Assembly (NCBI GenBank): GCA_047621325.1 | Contig: JBLHLT010000001.1 | Location: 1-64,000 of the forward strand | Direction: 5' to 3' | Length of the DNA stretch: 64,000 bases | Source of the DNA: Bermanella sp047621325 | GTDB lineage: Bacteria > Pseudomonadota > Gammaproteobacteria > Pseudomonadales > Oceanobacteraceae | In this document: in pieces, positions 26,348-35,485 of the stretch | Position numbering within the stretch: the stretch's first letter is position 1 | Layout: every line of letters starts with the position of its first letter | Made by a program: the position numbers and the translations under genes | Notes under the pieces: model-generated | The model's input: only the letters and a program-made list of their open reading frames with translations | Told to the model about the DNA's origin: nothing | Databases searched by the model: none

Positions 26348-26542
26348 ATGCCGAAACAACATAAAACACTATCTAAAGCACAGTTAGATCAACGCTCTCG
26401 CGTACTAAACCCTAATAACCCTGAGTATATCGCGCGGATGAACCACCACTCTGACCAACTAAATGATAATACCGGTACTTCAGGGAATAATGCTGCAAGA
26501 CTAGCTATTATTAAAAACCAAAAAAAACAGACTGAAGATTAG
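26348..26542 (+). CDS. Small hydrophilic protein of unknown function
   Basis: A 64-residue protein with AGGA about nine bases before its ATG, so likely real. It is rich in Asn, Gln and Lys. The N-terminal QRSRVLNPNNPEYIARMNHHSDQLN resembles small conserved proteins annotated only as hypothetical. It ends two bases before the next gene, so the two form a coupled pair. Confidence 0.7.
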   Translation: MPKQHKTLSKAQLDQRSRVLNPNNPEYIARMNHHSDQLNDNTGTSGNNAARLAIIKNQKKQTED

Positions 26543-26544
26543 TT

Positions 26545-27522
26545 ATGTTAAGTGCACAGTTTTTTAATTTACTGAATCAGGTTTACGGGGCAAACGTAAT
26601 TTTAGCCATATATAAAGGCTTGAATTATTCAGAAACTGGTGCAAGGCAACTTCTTAAAAAACCTTTATCCGGATTTAATCCCACTAAATTCATACAAAAG
26701 ATTAAGAATAAGAACCCCAATCTAGATGAGTACCCCTTTGATATTTGGGAGGATTTATTAGTTGATTTTTTAAATGGCATTAAGGACCCTGATAAGTATT
26801 ATAATGATTTTTTATCCTTTTTTGAAAAGGTCAACCCTGAAAATAATCCGTTACCATTATATACAATTGGGATTATGACATATTCAGAAGCTGCTCTTTC
26901 TAAATACCTTAAGTCAAATGAAGACAAAGAATCTATCAACCAGTTATTTAGTGTCTTTCCACATACTGTTTTTAGCCCAGATGCTGTAAAACAATTAACA
27001 TCAAAAACAAACAGCTCAACCCATCTTTATAGCATTGAGATGGTAATCCTTTTAATTGCAGCTCTCGATTTAGACTTAGAAAAATCTCTAGGAAAAGAAA
27101 AGCTATTCGGCCTATCGGAAATGGAAGAATACTCAGCTTCAGGGAAAAAACCGTTTCCCAAGTGGATTGAAAACCTACATTCAGAATATAAGCTTCAATC
27201 TAAAGAATGTCTATACAATAAGATTTCTGAAAGATCTGGAGAAGAATATGAAAACATAAGGAGGCGTCTAAAAGATTGGCAAAACTCAACAAAACCAAAA
27301 GCATCAAAAATCAATGATTTGTTTTACACTTTACACCACAATTTTAGTCACGAACACTACCTTGATTATCACATTAAATACATTATTCGATCTTTAATTG
27401 GAGCTTTCGATTATGTTGATTCTGAAGATATAAAAATCATTAACTTTGAAGGAATTTATAAAGATTCTCGATATCATATTTTAGAAAAGTGGCCTATCAA
27501 AGCTGCAATAAAAATTAATTAA
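26545..27522 (+). CDS. Unknown AT-rich island protein
   Basis: A 325-residue, mostly helical, soluble protein rich in Lys, Asn and Ile, with low GC content compared with the core genes. No domain is recognised, and there is no signal peptide or clear membrane segment. It starts two bases after the upstream small gene and is followed by a GRDP-like gene. The base composition and setting beside a restriction operon suggest horizontally acquired cargo; a defence role is possible but unsupported. Confidence 0.75.
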   Translation: MLSAQFFNLLNQVYGANVILAIYKGLNYSETGARQLLKKPLSGFNPTKFIQKIKNKNPNLDEYPFDIWEDLLVDFLNGIKDPDKYYNDFLSFFEKVNPENNPLPLYTIGIMTYSEAALSKYLKSNEDKESINQLFSVFPHTVFSPDAVKQLTSKTNSSTHLYSIEMVILLIAALDLDLEKSLGKEKLFGLSEMEEYSASGKKPFPKWIENLHSEYKLQSKECLYNKISERSGEEYENIRRRLKDWQNSTKPKASKINDLFYTLHHNFSHEHYLDYHIKYIIRSLIGAFDYVDSEDIKIINFEGIYKDSRYHILEKWPIKAAIKIN

Positions 27523-27589
27523 TAGAAATACTATTTATAAAATACTAAAGAAAAAAGCTAGCTAAATTTGACCAAAAAAGGAAAGAAAA

Positions 27590-28096
27590 ATGCACTTAGA
27601 TATCCCAACAAAAGTAAAAAGCACTATATTGACTTACAACAATCTACCAATGGCTGTTGCAAGCCTAAACTTTGAACGATTAAAGAATAAAAACACCCAG
27701 GGAGACGAAGCCATTATGAGCCCTGATGAATGGGATATCTCTGAACGTGAGTATCGTCGCTTTCTGGCGCTTAAGATATTACATCCTGATACTGCTTTGG
27801 TGCCAAGTAAGCAAGTGGATGCCATTTGGCATGCTCATATTTTGGATACCCGAGCCTATAGAGAAGATTGCCAAGCCATGTTTGGACGCTTTATGGATCA
27901 TTACCCATATTTTGGCATTAACGGTGAAGATGATTATAAGATGCTGCAAGAAGCATTTGCGGACACGATTGACTTATATGAAAAACAATTTGGCCCATAT
28001 CCAAATAAGAACCCTTTAGATGCTTCTCGCTGCCAGGATCATTCTTGTCATGCCCCGTCATCATGCGCTTGCCGCTCCCCGGGGGCATGTAAATAG
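27590..28096 (+). CDS. GRDP-like (DUF1399-type) protein with Cys-rich tail
   Basis: A 168-residue protein with AGGAAAG before the ATG. The middle region has VDAIWHAHILDTRAYREDC followed by FGRFMDHYPYFG, the pattern of the glycine-rich domain-containing protein-like family, whose function in bacteria is unknown. The conserved His residues (WHAH, MDHYPYF) could bind metal. The last 25 residues hold six cysteines (CQDHSCHAPSSCACRSPGAC), an unusual extension suggesting metal binding or disulfides. It is the last gene of the island. Confidence 0.75.
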   Translation: MHLDIPTKVKSTILTYNNLPMAVASLNFERLKNKNTQGDEAIMSPDEWDISEREYRRFLALKILHPDTALVPSKQVDAIWHAHILDTRAYREDCQAMFGRFMDHYPYFGINGEDDYKMLQEAFADTIDLYEKQFGPYPNKNPLDASRCQDHSCHAPSSCACRSPGACK

Positions 28097-28343
28097 CCAA
28101 ACCTGATTTAGTCTAGCTATTAGCTAGGCTAAATAGTGATAGTAAAAAATGGCTTAAAGCAGAATAGATTCGAAGTTTTATTGAAGCTAAACTGGCTACC
28201 TCGATCTCACAAGAGATTAAAGATCGGAGTGAATGGGCCCATGAATATGCAAATTCAATTGATCCTGTAATTAATTCAAAATAGCTTCATCTCAAATATA
28301 TTCACCACAAGCAGCCATTTCGATCCCTCTTTCTGCCGCTATT

Positions 28344-28367
28344 TGTAGTACCACACAAGGTACTACA
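28344..28367. promoter_or_regulatory. Integrase arm-type repeats, right end
   Basis: TGTAGTACCACA (28344-28355) is identical to the left-end motif at 13041, and GGTACTACA (28359-28367) is the same core in inverted orientation. They lie about 60-80 bases inside attR, a suitable place for arm-binding sites. Confidence 0.6.
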
Positions 28368-28426
28368 GTATTACTTCGATCAGCATATAATCCTTTAATA
28401 TCAATAACCTATAATTATTTATAGAT

Positions 28427-28444
28427 CCCCGCCGTCCCACCAAA
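28427..28444 (+). other. attR: right attachment site of the island
   Basis: CCCCGCCGTCCCACCAAA matches the ssrA 3' end (12893-12911) except for one missing base. It probably represents the chromosomal 3' end of ssrA displaced when the island inserted. Confidence 0.75.
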
Positions 28445-28448
28445 TTTT

Positions 28449-28464
28449 TGCTAACGCGTTAGCA
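28449..28464. repeat. 16-base perfect palindrome beside attR
   Basis: TGCTAACGCGTTAGCA is a perfect palindrome five bases outside the attR core. No matching site was noticed near attL. Confidence 0.55.
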
Positions 28465-28533
28465 TGGTTTGATACAGAGTTAGATTGTTTAACTCACATC
28501 CAAGATCAGGCGTTCAATCAATCGAATGCCATC

Positions 28534-28572
28534 AAAAAAGCCCAGTCCTATTTTAGGTACTGGGCTTTTTTG
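28534..28572. terminator. Terminator outside attR
   Basis: GCCCAGT (28540-28546) pairs with ACTGGGC (28559-28565), extended by CCTA/TAGG with one bulge, and is flanked by A6 and T6 tracts. It may be the original ssrA terminator from before island insertion. Confidence 0.75.
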
Positions 28573-28849
28573 TGTCTAACAAATAAAGAATGCTAGCAAT
28601 CGTGTGCTTTCTGGATTCCCCATAAACTTCATGTCACCAATCTAATACAAAAATATGAACAATTATTCAGCTAAATTAGTTGGTTTATAATATAAAGATA
28701 ATATATTTTGCCATGCTATAGTAAATCTAAAATATGTGGCTTTTTTATCGGCGTCAGCCCTTCCCCCAATATCACACCGATGTTTACCCTTTTTTAATAC
28801 CGTCACCTTTAAATATTAACCTGTCGTGATATGAATGAAATATTCACTT

Positions 28850-29722
28850 TTAGCCCCAGCTTTCAGCTAAAATATTCCAAGCTTCTTCTGCACTGTCTAC
28901 CATCTTAAATAACGATAGGTCGGCTTCTGCAATAGCGCCCTGCTCAACTAGAAAATCAAAATCAATCAATCTTTGCCAATACTCTTTACCCATTAATATT
29001 ACGGGTAATGGTTTGATCTTTTTAGTTTGAATGAGGGTTAACGTCTCAAACAGTTCATCCAAGGTTCCAAAGCCACCAGGGTATGCGATTAATGCCACGG
29101 CTCGCTTTAAAAAATGCATTTTACGTAACGCAAAATAGTGAAATTGAAAGCACAATTCTGGCGTAATATATGGATTAGGCTTTTGCTCAAACGGTAACAC
29201 AATATTTAAGCCGATACTTTTACCACCTGCATCATACGCACCTCTATTTGCAGCCTCCATAACGCCAGGGCCGCCTCCGGTTACAATTACATACTCATTA
29301 CCCTTATGCGCGAGAGATTTTTGCGTAATCATCTTAGACAAATGCTGCGCATTGTCATAATAGCTACTGTTTTGAACCAGTATTTCGGCTTTACGAAGTG
29401 CTTGTAATAGCTGGGCATCTTTTGGTGACGCAGCCAAAGCATCTTTAGCTACTTTAAGTTTTAAACGCGCCTTCTCAGGTTCAATAAAACGCGCACCGCC
29501 AAATATAACAACAGTGGATTCGATGCCTTGTTCTTCTTGAATTAAATCAGGCTTTAACCATTCAAGTTGTAAGCGTACAGCCCTTAAGTCATCTCTTAAT
29601 AAAAACTGGTCATCACTGTAGGCCAGACGATAAGAATTGCTTGTCATATCTGTCTGACAAGCATGCTTTAAATCTTCTGCCGCCGTAGGGAAAAACCCAA
29701 TGGGTGTTTTTTTGTTTGTCAT
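28850..29722 (-). CDS. LOG family protein (Rossmann-fold nucleotide-binding)
   Basis: Member of the LOG/YgdH-like family (formerly annotated lysine decarboxylase), which in characterised cases cleaves nucleoside monophosphates to base and ribose-5-phosphate. The diagnostic motifs GGGPGVMEAANRGAYDAGG and PGGFGTLDELFETLT are both present. Length is 290 residues, with an N-terminal helical extension of about 90. It is separated from the upstream transporter gene by 211 bases, so is possibly its own unit. Substrate is not predictable. Confidence 0.88.
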   Translation of the reverse strand: MTNKKTPIGFFPTAAEDLKHACQTDMTSNSYRLAYSDDQFLLRDDLRAVRLQLEWLKPDLIQEEQGIESTVVIFGGARFIEPEKARLKLKVAKDALAASPKDAQLLQALRKAEILVQNSSYYDNAQHLSKMITQKSLAHKGNEYVIVTGGGPGVMEAANRGAYDAGGKSIGLNIVLPFEQKPNPYITPELCFQFHYFALRKMHFLKRAVALIAYPGGFGTLDELFETLTLIQTKKIKPLPVILMGKEYWQRLIDFDFLVEQGAIAEADLSLFKMVDSAEEAWNILAESWG

Positions 29723-29933
29723 ATACTCACGTTATAAAAACTAATAGTCTGGTTTAAAATGGGGATCGTAGCATCTCAACAGTATTTTTTACCGCTTATT
29801 AAGTTACAGTTTAACGCTCGTCTATGAATAAACAATGAACCATTTTGGTCTTTAGTGACAATACATTGAGCTAGCAACACCTTAAACTAGAGTATTAAAT
29901 ATCAATTTACCCACGAGTATTGACCTGAATAAT

Positions 29934-31598
29934 TCACTCACCTTGGTTGATGGTCTCATCATTATCTAGTTTATTGACTACGTTTAAATTTGCGTGCAAT
30001 GCTGTAAACGATTTCATAGCTTTTGCCCACTGCTGAACAAGGCCATTTATTAGCGCCAAACATTCTAACGTTTCCGACATTACATGAACGGTAATATGCC
30101 CCTTTGTACCTGCCAATAATAACTTGGCTTTATATTCATCATGCTCCCGTTGGATTTGGGTTAATTCATGCATGACTGTTTCAATAAAACCGGCTTCATC
30201 TATGCGACTTAGGTCAATAAATTCAAAAACATGATTAATAAATGTATTGTGCGATTCATCAAATCGAGTACTCACCTCGGCATCTTTAATATTAAATTCA
30301 TGATAAATTCTTTCAGACGCATTCGTACACACTAAAAAATACTGTTCGATACGCATAATCGTCGCCAAATCTTGGGTGGTCTCTTCTGACAACTCTGAAC
30401 TTTCAACACTGACAATAAAATTAGAGACATTATCCAGCAGATGTTTGATCACGGCCGCTTGCTCGGAGAAACTCTTTTCTTGAGGCGATTGTGTATGTAT
30501 CGCCCGCCTAGATAATTCACTGACTCGCTTCGCGATTGACTTCATTTCCAACCCTAATGCATTCACTGCAAGGTCTGGCGTCATGGCGATGGTTTTATCT
30601 AAATAACGTGAGTTAGATTCTTTATCTTCCCATGATAAGAATCGGGTTTCTAAAAATGACACTAACCGATTATTAAAAGGAAAGATTAAAAGCACACCTA
30701 ATATATTGAATACACTGTGAAACATCGCTAGCGAAATACTGGTATCGGCCTCTAGTTTTAACACCGAACTAAATAACTCAATGCTATAAAATAGTAGCGG
30801 TAAAATTAAAAACGCCACGAGTGCAGTAGCCGCATTAAATATAACTTGAGCCACAGCCACCCGCTTTGCATTTGAGGTAGCGCCAATTGACGCAATTAAC
30901 GCTGTTGACGTTGTACCAATATTTGCACCAATCACCATGGCCACCGCCGCATATAAATCAACCACACCCGTGCTCGCCGCCGTAATCGTTAACGCGATGG
31001 ATGCGCTTGAAGACTGCGTTAAAATTGTCATGACGATGCCAATAACGGTAAAAAGCATAATGGCGCTTACCCCATCTGCGCTTACCTTACTTAAATCAAA
31101 AATATGCACTAAGCCTTCAAATGCATCTTTAAGAACATCCACGCCAATAAAAAATAAACCAAAGCCAACTAACGCTAAACCAAAAGAGGCGGCGCGACCC
31201 TGCCCCTTAATGAGTTTAATCAGCATGCCTATGCCTATCATGGGCAACGCCACACTATGTATATCAAACTTGAAGCCTGCAAAGGCAATTAGCCAACCCG
31301 TCATAGTCGTGCCGACATTGGCGCCATACACAATGCCCAGCGCTTGACGCATGCTCAGCAAGCCTGCATTCACAAACCCAATAGAAGCTACGGTTACCGC
31401 GCTTGATGACTGCACAACGGCAGTCATCAATATGCCGGAAAAAATGCCTTTAAGTGGCGTATTCGTCCAATTTGACAATAGTGTCCGTAATGATGAACCC
31501 GCTGCTAATTTCAAGCCGTCTGTCATCATGCCAATGGCTAAAATAAATAGCCCTAAGCCACCAATTAATGTGCCTGTCGTACCCATTATTTCTAACAC
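29934..31598 (-). CDS. Na/Pi cotransporter family protein with PhoU-like domain
   Basis: Sodium-phosphate symporter of the NptA/YjbB type. Two inverted membrane repeats carry the hallmark QSSSA motifs (QSSSAVTVAS near residue 63 and QSSSASIALT near 195) with GANVGTT and GANIGTT partners. The C-terminal 200 residues form a helical PhoU-like domain. Length is 554. It follows the phosphoketolase gene by 38 bases on the same strand, so phosphate import and a phosphate-consuming enzyme are co-expressed. Some relatives export phosphate, so direction is not certain. Confidence 0.92.
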   Translation of the reverse strand: MLEIMGTTGTLIGGLGLFILAIGMMTDGLKLAAGSSLRTLLSNWTNTPLKGIFSGILMTAVVQSSSAVTVASIGFVNAGLLSMRQALGIVYGANVGTTMTGWLIAFAGFKFDIHSVALPMIGIGMLIKLIKGQGRAASFGLALVGFGLFFIGVDVLKDAFEGLVHIFDLSKVSADGVSAIMLFTVIGIVMTILTQSSSASIALTITAASTGVVDLYAAVAMVIGANIGTTSTALIASIGATSNAKRVAVAQVIFNAATALVAFLILPLLFYSIELFSSVLKLEADTSISLAMFHSVFNILGVLLIFPFNNRLVSFLETRFLSWEDKESNSRYLDKTIAMTPDLAVNALGLEMKSIAKRVSELSRRAIHTQSPQEKSFSEQAAVIKHLLDNVSNFIVSVESSELSEETTQDLATIMRIEQYFLVCTNASERIYHEFNIKDAEVSTRFDESHNTFINHVFEFIDLSRIDEAGFIETVMHELTQIQREHDEYKAKLLLAGTKGHITVHVMSETLECLALINGLVQQWAKAMKSFTALHANLNVVNKLDNDETINQGE

Positions 31599-31636
31599 GT
31601 TTTCATCAACTTCATTTTAATAAATGACAACCTAAC

Positions 31637-34021
31637 TTAATAAGGCCAAACCCATTGATCGACTTCTGGTTTATCAACACCGTGTTCATGGGCGTATTGA
31701 CGACATTCAATTTGAAGGTCTAGCAAGTGCTGCTTAACATGCGCAGCAGACACACATAACGATGGCACACGGTTAATCACATCAATTGCTAAACTATAAC
31801 GGTCAATCTTATTTTCAATGGCCAGTTCAAGTGGCGTATTAATATTGCCGTGCTCGATATAACCTTTAACATGCAGGTTGTGATGATTATTACGACGATA
31901 AGCCAAGCGATGTATCAACCAAGGGTAACCGTGAAAGTTAAAGATCACAGGTTTATCTAAGGTAAATAAACTATCAAAATCATTATCTGATAGCCCATGC
32001 GGATGTTCGCTTTCTGGGGTCATGCGGAATAAATCCACGACATTGATAAAGCGAACTTTTAATTCGGGGAAGTGTTCACGCAGTAACGCCGTGGCCGCGA
32101 GTGCTTCTTTTGTCGGAATATCACCACAACCCACCATCACCACATCGGGCTCAACCCCTTTATCGTTACTCGCCCAATCCCAAATACCTAACCCTTTTGT
32201 ACAATGCTTAATCGCACTTGGCATATCAAGGTACTGCACGTGTGATTGTTTATCGCACACAATGACGTTGATATCATTTTGGCTGCGCAGGCAATGATCC
32301 GCCGTTGACAATAAACAATTCACATCAGGTGGTAAGTAAATACGTGTAACATTAGGATTTTTATTCACCACTAAATCTAAAAAGCCAGGATCTTGATGAC
32401 TAAAGCCATTGTGATCTTGTCGCCAAACGGTGGAGGTGATTAATAAGTTAATCGAGGCAATTGGCGCACGCCACGAGAGTTCCTCATTGATGGCCAACCA
32501 TTTTGCATGCTGGTTAAACATGGAATCTATTACATGTACAAATGCTTCATAGGTGGCAAAAAAACCATGACGACCTGTTAACACGTAACCTTCAAACCAG
32601 CCCTCTAGCGTATGCTCGGATAGCATTTCCATTACGCGACCATCAGGGCTTAACTCACCACCGTTTTCATCTTCTGGTAAATAATCAGCCAGCCAACATT
32701 TTTTGCTTACTTCATAAATGGCATCTAATTTATTAGAGGAATTTTCATCTGGCCCAAATACTCGAAAGGTATTTGAGTTCAAGCTCATAATGTCACGTAA
32801 CATTTCACCTAGTGGCTTGGTGTTCATTGCGTTTGTTTTGGCAGGGGAAGATACTTTTGCTGCATAGTCCCTAAAATCTGGCATGCGTAAATCACGCTTT
32901 AACACACCACCATTGGCGTGAGGGTTAGCGCTCATGCGGCTAAAACCTTTTGGCGCGAGCTGCTGTAAGGCGGGTAATAATTTGCCGTCTTCATCAAACA
33001 GTTCATCAGGGCGATAACTTTTTAACCATGCTTCTAACATGTCTAATTGGTCATCGTCCTTATGTAAATCTTTCAACGGCACTTGATGTGCACGCCAAAA
33101 TCCTTCGACTTTATTACCATTCACTTCTTTAGGCCCAGTCCAACCTTTAGGTGAGCGTAAGATAATCATTGGCCAAATCATTCGAGTGGCTTTACCTGAG
33201 GCACGCGCACTTTGTTGTAATTCACGAATTTCGGATACGCAGGTTTCCATCACCTCGGCCATCTTTTCGTGCATAAGTGCTGGGTCGTCGCCTTCAACAA
33301 AATACGGTTTCCAGCCGTAGCCTATAAAGAGCGATTCAAGCTCTTCATGAGGAATACGTGATAACAACGTAGGGTTGTTAATTTTATAACCGTTAAGATG
33401 CAAGATAGGTAATACCGCACCATCACGAATAGGATTTAAAAACTTACTCGAATGCCAAGACGTGGCTAACGGGCCGGTTTCAGCCTCGCCATCACCTACC
33501 GCTACCGTAACGATTAAATCGGGATTATCAAACGCAGCACCAAATGCATGGGATACGCAATAACCCAGTTCACCACCTTCATGAATTGAACCCGGCAACT
33601 CAGGCGTGCAATGACTGCCAATTCCACCAGGGAATGAAAACTGTTTAAAAAATGTTTTTAACCCTTTTACATCTTGGCTTACATTTGGGTAGGTTTCGGA
33701 ATAGGTACCTTCTAAGTAAACGGGTGCGAGCACGCCTGGGGCTCCATGACCTGGGCCGGCTAAAAATATCGCATTTAAATCGTACTTATTGATTAAGCGA
33801 TTCATGTGCACATACATAAAAGACAAACCAGGGCTTGCGCCCCAATGGCCAAGTAAACGCTTTTTGGTGTGTTCGAGTTTTAGTGGCTGTTTAAGTAGCA
33901 CATTGTCTTGTAAATAGATCATACCTGCGGCTAGATAATTACAAGCACGCCAATAGCCATCAATCCCTTTTAATTCAGCTTCTGTTAAAACGGCGTTTTT
34001 TAGTTGAGTATTCTCTTGCAT
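31637..34021 (-). CDS. xfp: Phosphoketolase (Xfp)
   Basis: Thiamine diphosphate enzyme splitting xylulose-5-phosphate and/or fructose-6-phosphate with inorganic phosphate into acetyl-phosphate plus glyceraldehyde-3-phosphate or erythrose-4-phosphate. Family motifs include HWGASPGLSFMYVHMNRLI, AGPGHGAPG, the TPP motif GDGEAETGPLATSWH (about 176-190) with HLNGYKI, and SHQDPGFLD. Length is 794 residues, complete. The ATG at 34021 follows a TTG. No acetate kinase or phosphotransacetylase lies in the window, so the fate of acetyl-phosphate is not shown here. Confidence 0.95.
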   Translation of the reverse strand: MQENTQLKNAVLTEAELKGIDGYWRACNYLAAGMIYLQDNVLLKQPLKLEHTKKRLLGHWGASPGLSFMYVHMNRLINKYDLNAIFLAGPGHGAPGVLAPVYLEGTYSETYPNVSQDVKGLKTFFKQFSFPGGIGSHCTPELPGSIHEGGELGYCVSHAFGAAFDNPDLIVTVAVGDGEAETGPLATSWHSSKFLNPIRDGAVLPILHLNGYKINNPTLLSRIPHEELESLFIGYGWKPYFVEGDDPALMHEKMAEVMETCVSEIRELQQSARASGKATRMIWPMIILRSPKGWTGPKEVNGNKVEGFWRAHQVPLKDLHKDDDQLDMLEAWLKSYRPDELFDEDGKLLPALQQLAPKGFSRMSANPHANGGVLKRDLRMPDFRDYAAKVSSPAKTNAMNTKPLGEMLRDIMSLNSNTFRVFGPDENSSNKLDAIYEVSKKCWLADYLPEDENGGELSPDGRVMEMLSEHTLEGWFEGYVLTGRHGFFATYEAFVHVIDSMFNQHAKWLAINEELSWRAPIASINLLITSTVWRQDHNGFSHQDPGFLDLVVNKNPNVTRIYLPPDVNCLLSTADHCLRSQNDINVIVCDKQSHVQYLDMPSAIKHCTKGLGIWDWASNDKGVEPDVVMVGCGDIPTKEALAATALLREHFPELKVRFINVVDLFRMTPESEHPHGLSDNDFDSLFTLDKPVIFNFHGYPWLIHRLAYRRNNHHNLHVKGYIEHGNINTPLELAIENKIDRYSLAIDVINRVPSLCVSAAHVKQHLLDLQIECRQYAHEHGVDKPEVDQWVWPY

Positions 34022-34078
34022 CAATATTTACCTACACCACAAATATAGTGAACGATGAACCATGCTTAATTAAAATTT

Positions 34079-35428
34079 TTAAGCTTTCTCTAATACCGCT
34101 TTTTCATCTTCATTATTGCCTTCGGTAAAGTGCTGCACAGTAGTACACGTCACTACATCACCTAACACATTGACCGAGGTACGACACATATCCAATATGC
34201 GGTCGACACCTAAAATCAAGGCAATACCTGCGGCAGGAATACCCACACCTTCAAGTACCATACTCAAAATAATAATGCCGGCACCCGGTGTGGCTGGTGA
34301 ACCAATCGAGGCCGCAACCGCCATAGTGACAATAAAAACATAACTCGACAGGCTTAAATCCACGTTAAATACTTGTGCTAAAAACACCGTGGCCACACCT
34401 TGATACAAGGCGGTACCTGTCATGTTAATCGTGGCACCAAGCGGTACTAAAAAGCGGGAAATTTCGGGTTTAATATTTAATTTTTCTTCGGTCACTTGTA
34501 GAGTAATTGGCATGACCGCCGCCGAACTACTGGTAGAAAATGCCAACAGCAATAGTTCACGCACACTCACAAAAAAGTGCTTTAAACTTTGTTTTGTCGT
34601 CAGTTTAGCGACAACAAAATATAAGAACGCAACAATTAGGAGACCCAATAAAACAGTAAATACGTAAATCGCCATACCGGCTAAAACATCGATACCCAAA
34701 TTGGCCACTAACTTGGTGATTAATCCAAACACGGCAATAGGCGCGAGCAGCATCGCCCAAGAAACAATACGCAAACTCACTTCTTGCAACGCACCTAATA
34801 AATCAAACAAAGGCTTAGATTGTGACGCCGGAATAGATAACAGCGCCGCACCCAATACCGCCGAGAATAAAATAACCTGTAACATTTCACCCGACGCCAT
34901 TGAAGCAAGCGGATTTTTAGGAATCAAACCCGATACCTTTGCAGGTAATTCAGACACTTCAGGGAACCCTTTAGCAACGGTATTCACCACCGCACCGGTA
35001 TCCATATCGGTCAATGCACTGGCGTCAATAAAGTTACCCGGCTGAATATTCAGTGCTAATAAAATACCAATGGCCGCAGCCACCGCGGTGGATGCCACAA
35101 TAAATATCAGCGCAATCAAGCCATTTTTCTTCATGGCGTCTGGGTTATTGTTTGCCGCCAAACCACGCACAATAGATGCCATCACCAATGGCACGACGAT
35201 CATTTGGATAATGGCTAAAAACACCTGACCTGGTAAAGCGAGCCAAGCGGTAATGGTTTTAACCAAAGGCGCAGAGACTAAATTTAAATCTGGGCCAAGT
35301 ACCACACCAAACGCCACACCTAATGCGAGGGCAATTAGTACTTTCAGCCAAAGTCGACCACTTATAAGGCGATCAAATTGGTCCACTAAATTTTTTAGCG
35401 GACTCATAAACGGTTTTGCTTTTGTCAT
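34079..35428 (-). CDS. Dicarboxylate/amino acid:cation symporter (SDF/DAACS family)
   Basis: Inner membrane carrier of the GltP/DctA fold. The serine-rich hairpin STSSSAAVMPITLQ, the NMTGTALYQGVATVFLAQ segment (NMDGT position), GSPATPGAGII and DRILDMCRTSVNVLGD are all present. The last includes the Asp and Arg positions that contact acidic substrates in this family. Length is 449 residues, with eight TM segments plus two hairpins expected. It lies 57 bases from both the usp gene and xfp in one operon. Substrate is probably a C4-dicarboxylate or glutamate/aspartate. Confidence 0.92.
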   Translation of the reverse strand: MTKAKPFMSPLKNLVDQFDRLISGRLWLKVLIALALGVAFGVVLGPDLNLVSAPLVKTITAWLALPGQVFLAIIQMIVVPLVMASIVRGLAANNNPDAMKKNGLIALIFIVASTAVAAAIGILLALNIQPGNFIDASALTDMDTGAVVNTVAKGFPEVSELPAKVSGLIPKNPLASMASGEMLQVILFSAVLGAALLSIPASQSKPLFDLLGALQEVSLRIVSWAMLLAPIAVFGLITKLVANLGIDVLAGMAIYVFTVLLGLLIVAFLYFVVAKLTTKQSLKHFFVSVRELLLLAFSTSSSAAVMPITLQVTEEKLNIKPEISRFLVPLGATINMTGTALYQGVATVFLAQVFNVDLSLSSYVFIVTMAVAASIGSPATPGAGIIILSMVLEGVGIPAAGIALILGVDRILDMCRTSVNVLGDVVTCTTVQHFTEGNNEDEKAVLEKA

Positions 35429-35485
35429 GTTTTTTCCTAGTCTTCAATCAACCTGCTATTGAGTATCAATAGCCGGTTTACTTAT

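Larger units (their letters stand above)
12910..28444. mobile_element. Genomic island integrated at ssrA (about 15.5 kb)
   Basis: The island is bounded by the ssrA 3' end and a degenerate copy of it. It encodes a P4-type tyrosine integrase, an AlpA-like regulator, a YagK/YfjJ replication-like protein, a type I restriction-modification operon with RhuM, and several unknown AT-rich genes. There are no capsid, tail or conjugation genes, so it resembles a phage satellite or integrated island rather than a complete prophage or ICE. Arm-type repeats of the integrase occur at both ends. Confidence 0.85.
28097..28849. other. Right end of island and junction with core DNA
   Basis: There is no intact gene in these 753 bases. 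Contents in order: a hairpin at 28107-28133 (TTTAG.CTAGC / GCTAG.CTAAA), a possible gene remnant to 28284, integrase arm-like repeats at 28344-28367, attR at 28427-28444, a 16-base palindrome at 28449-28464, and a terminator at 28534-28572. The rest, up to the LOG gene stop, is AT-rich and featureless. Confidence 0.6.

Noticed and set aside
12910..28444. Complete prophage or conjugative element
   Set aside because: There are no capsid, terminase, tail, relaxase or secretion genes; only an integration/replication module and cargo are visible.
30937..31620. Plus-strand frames opposite the Na/Pi cotransporter
   Set aside because: They are antisense shadows of conserved membrane repeats with no independent start signals.
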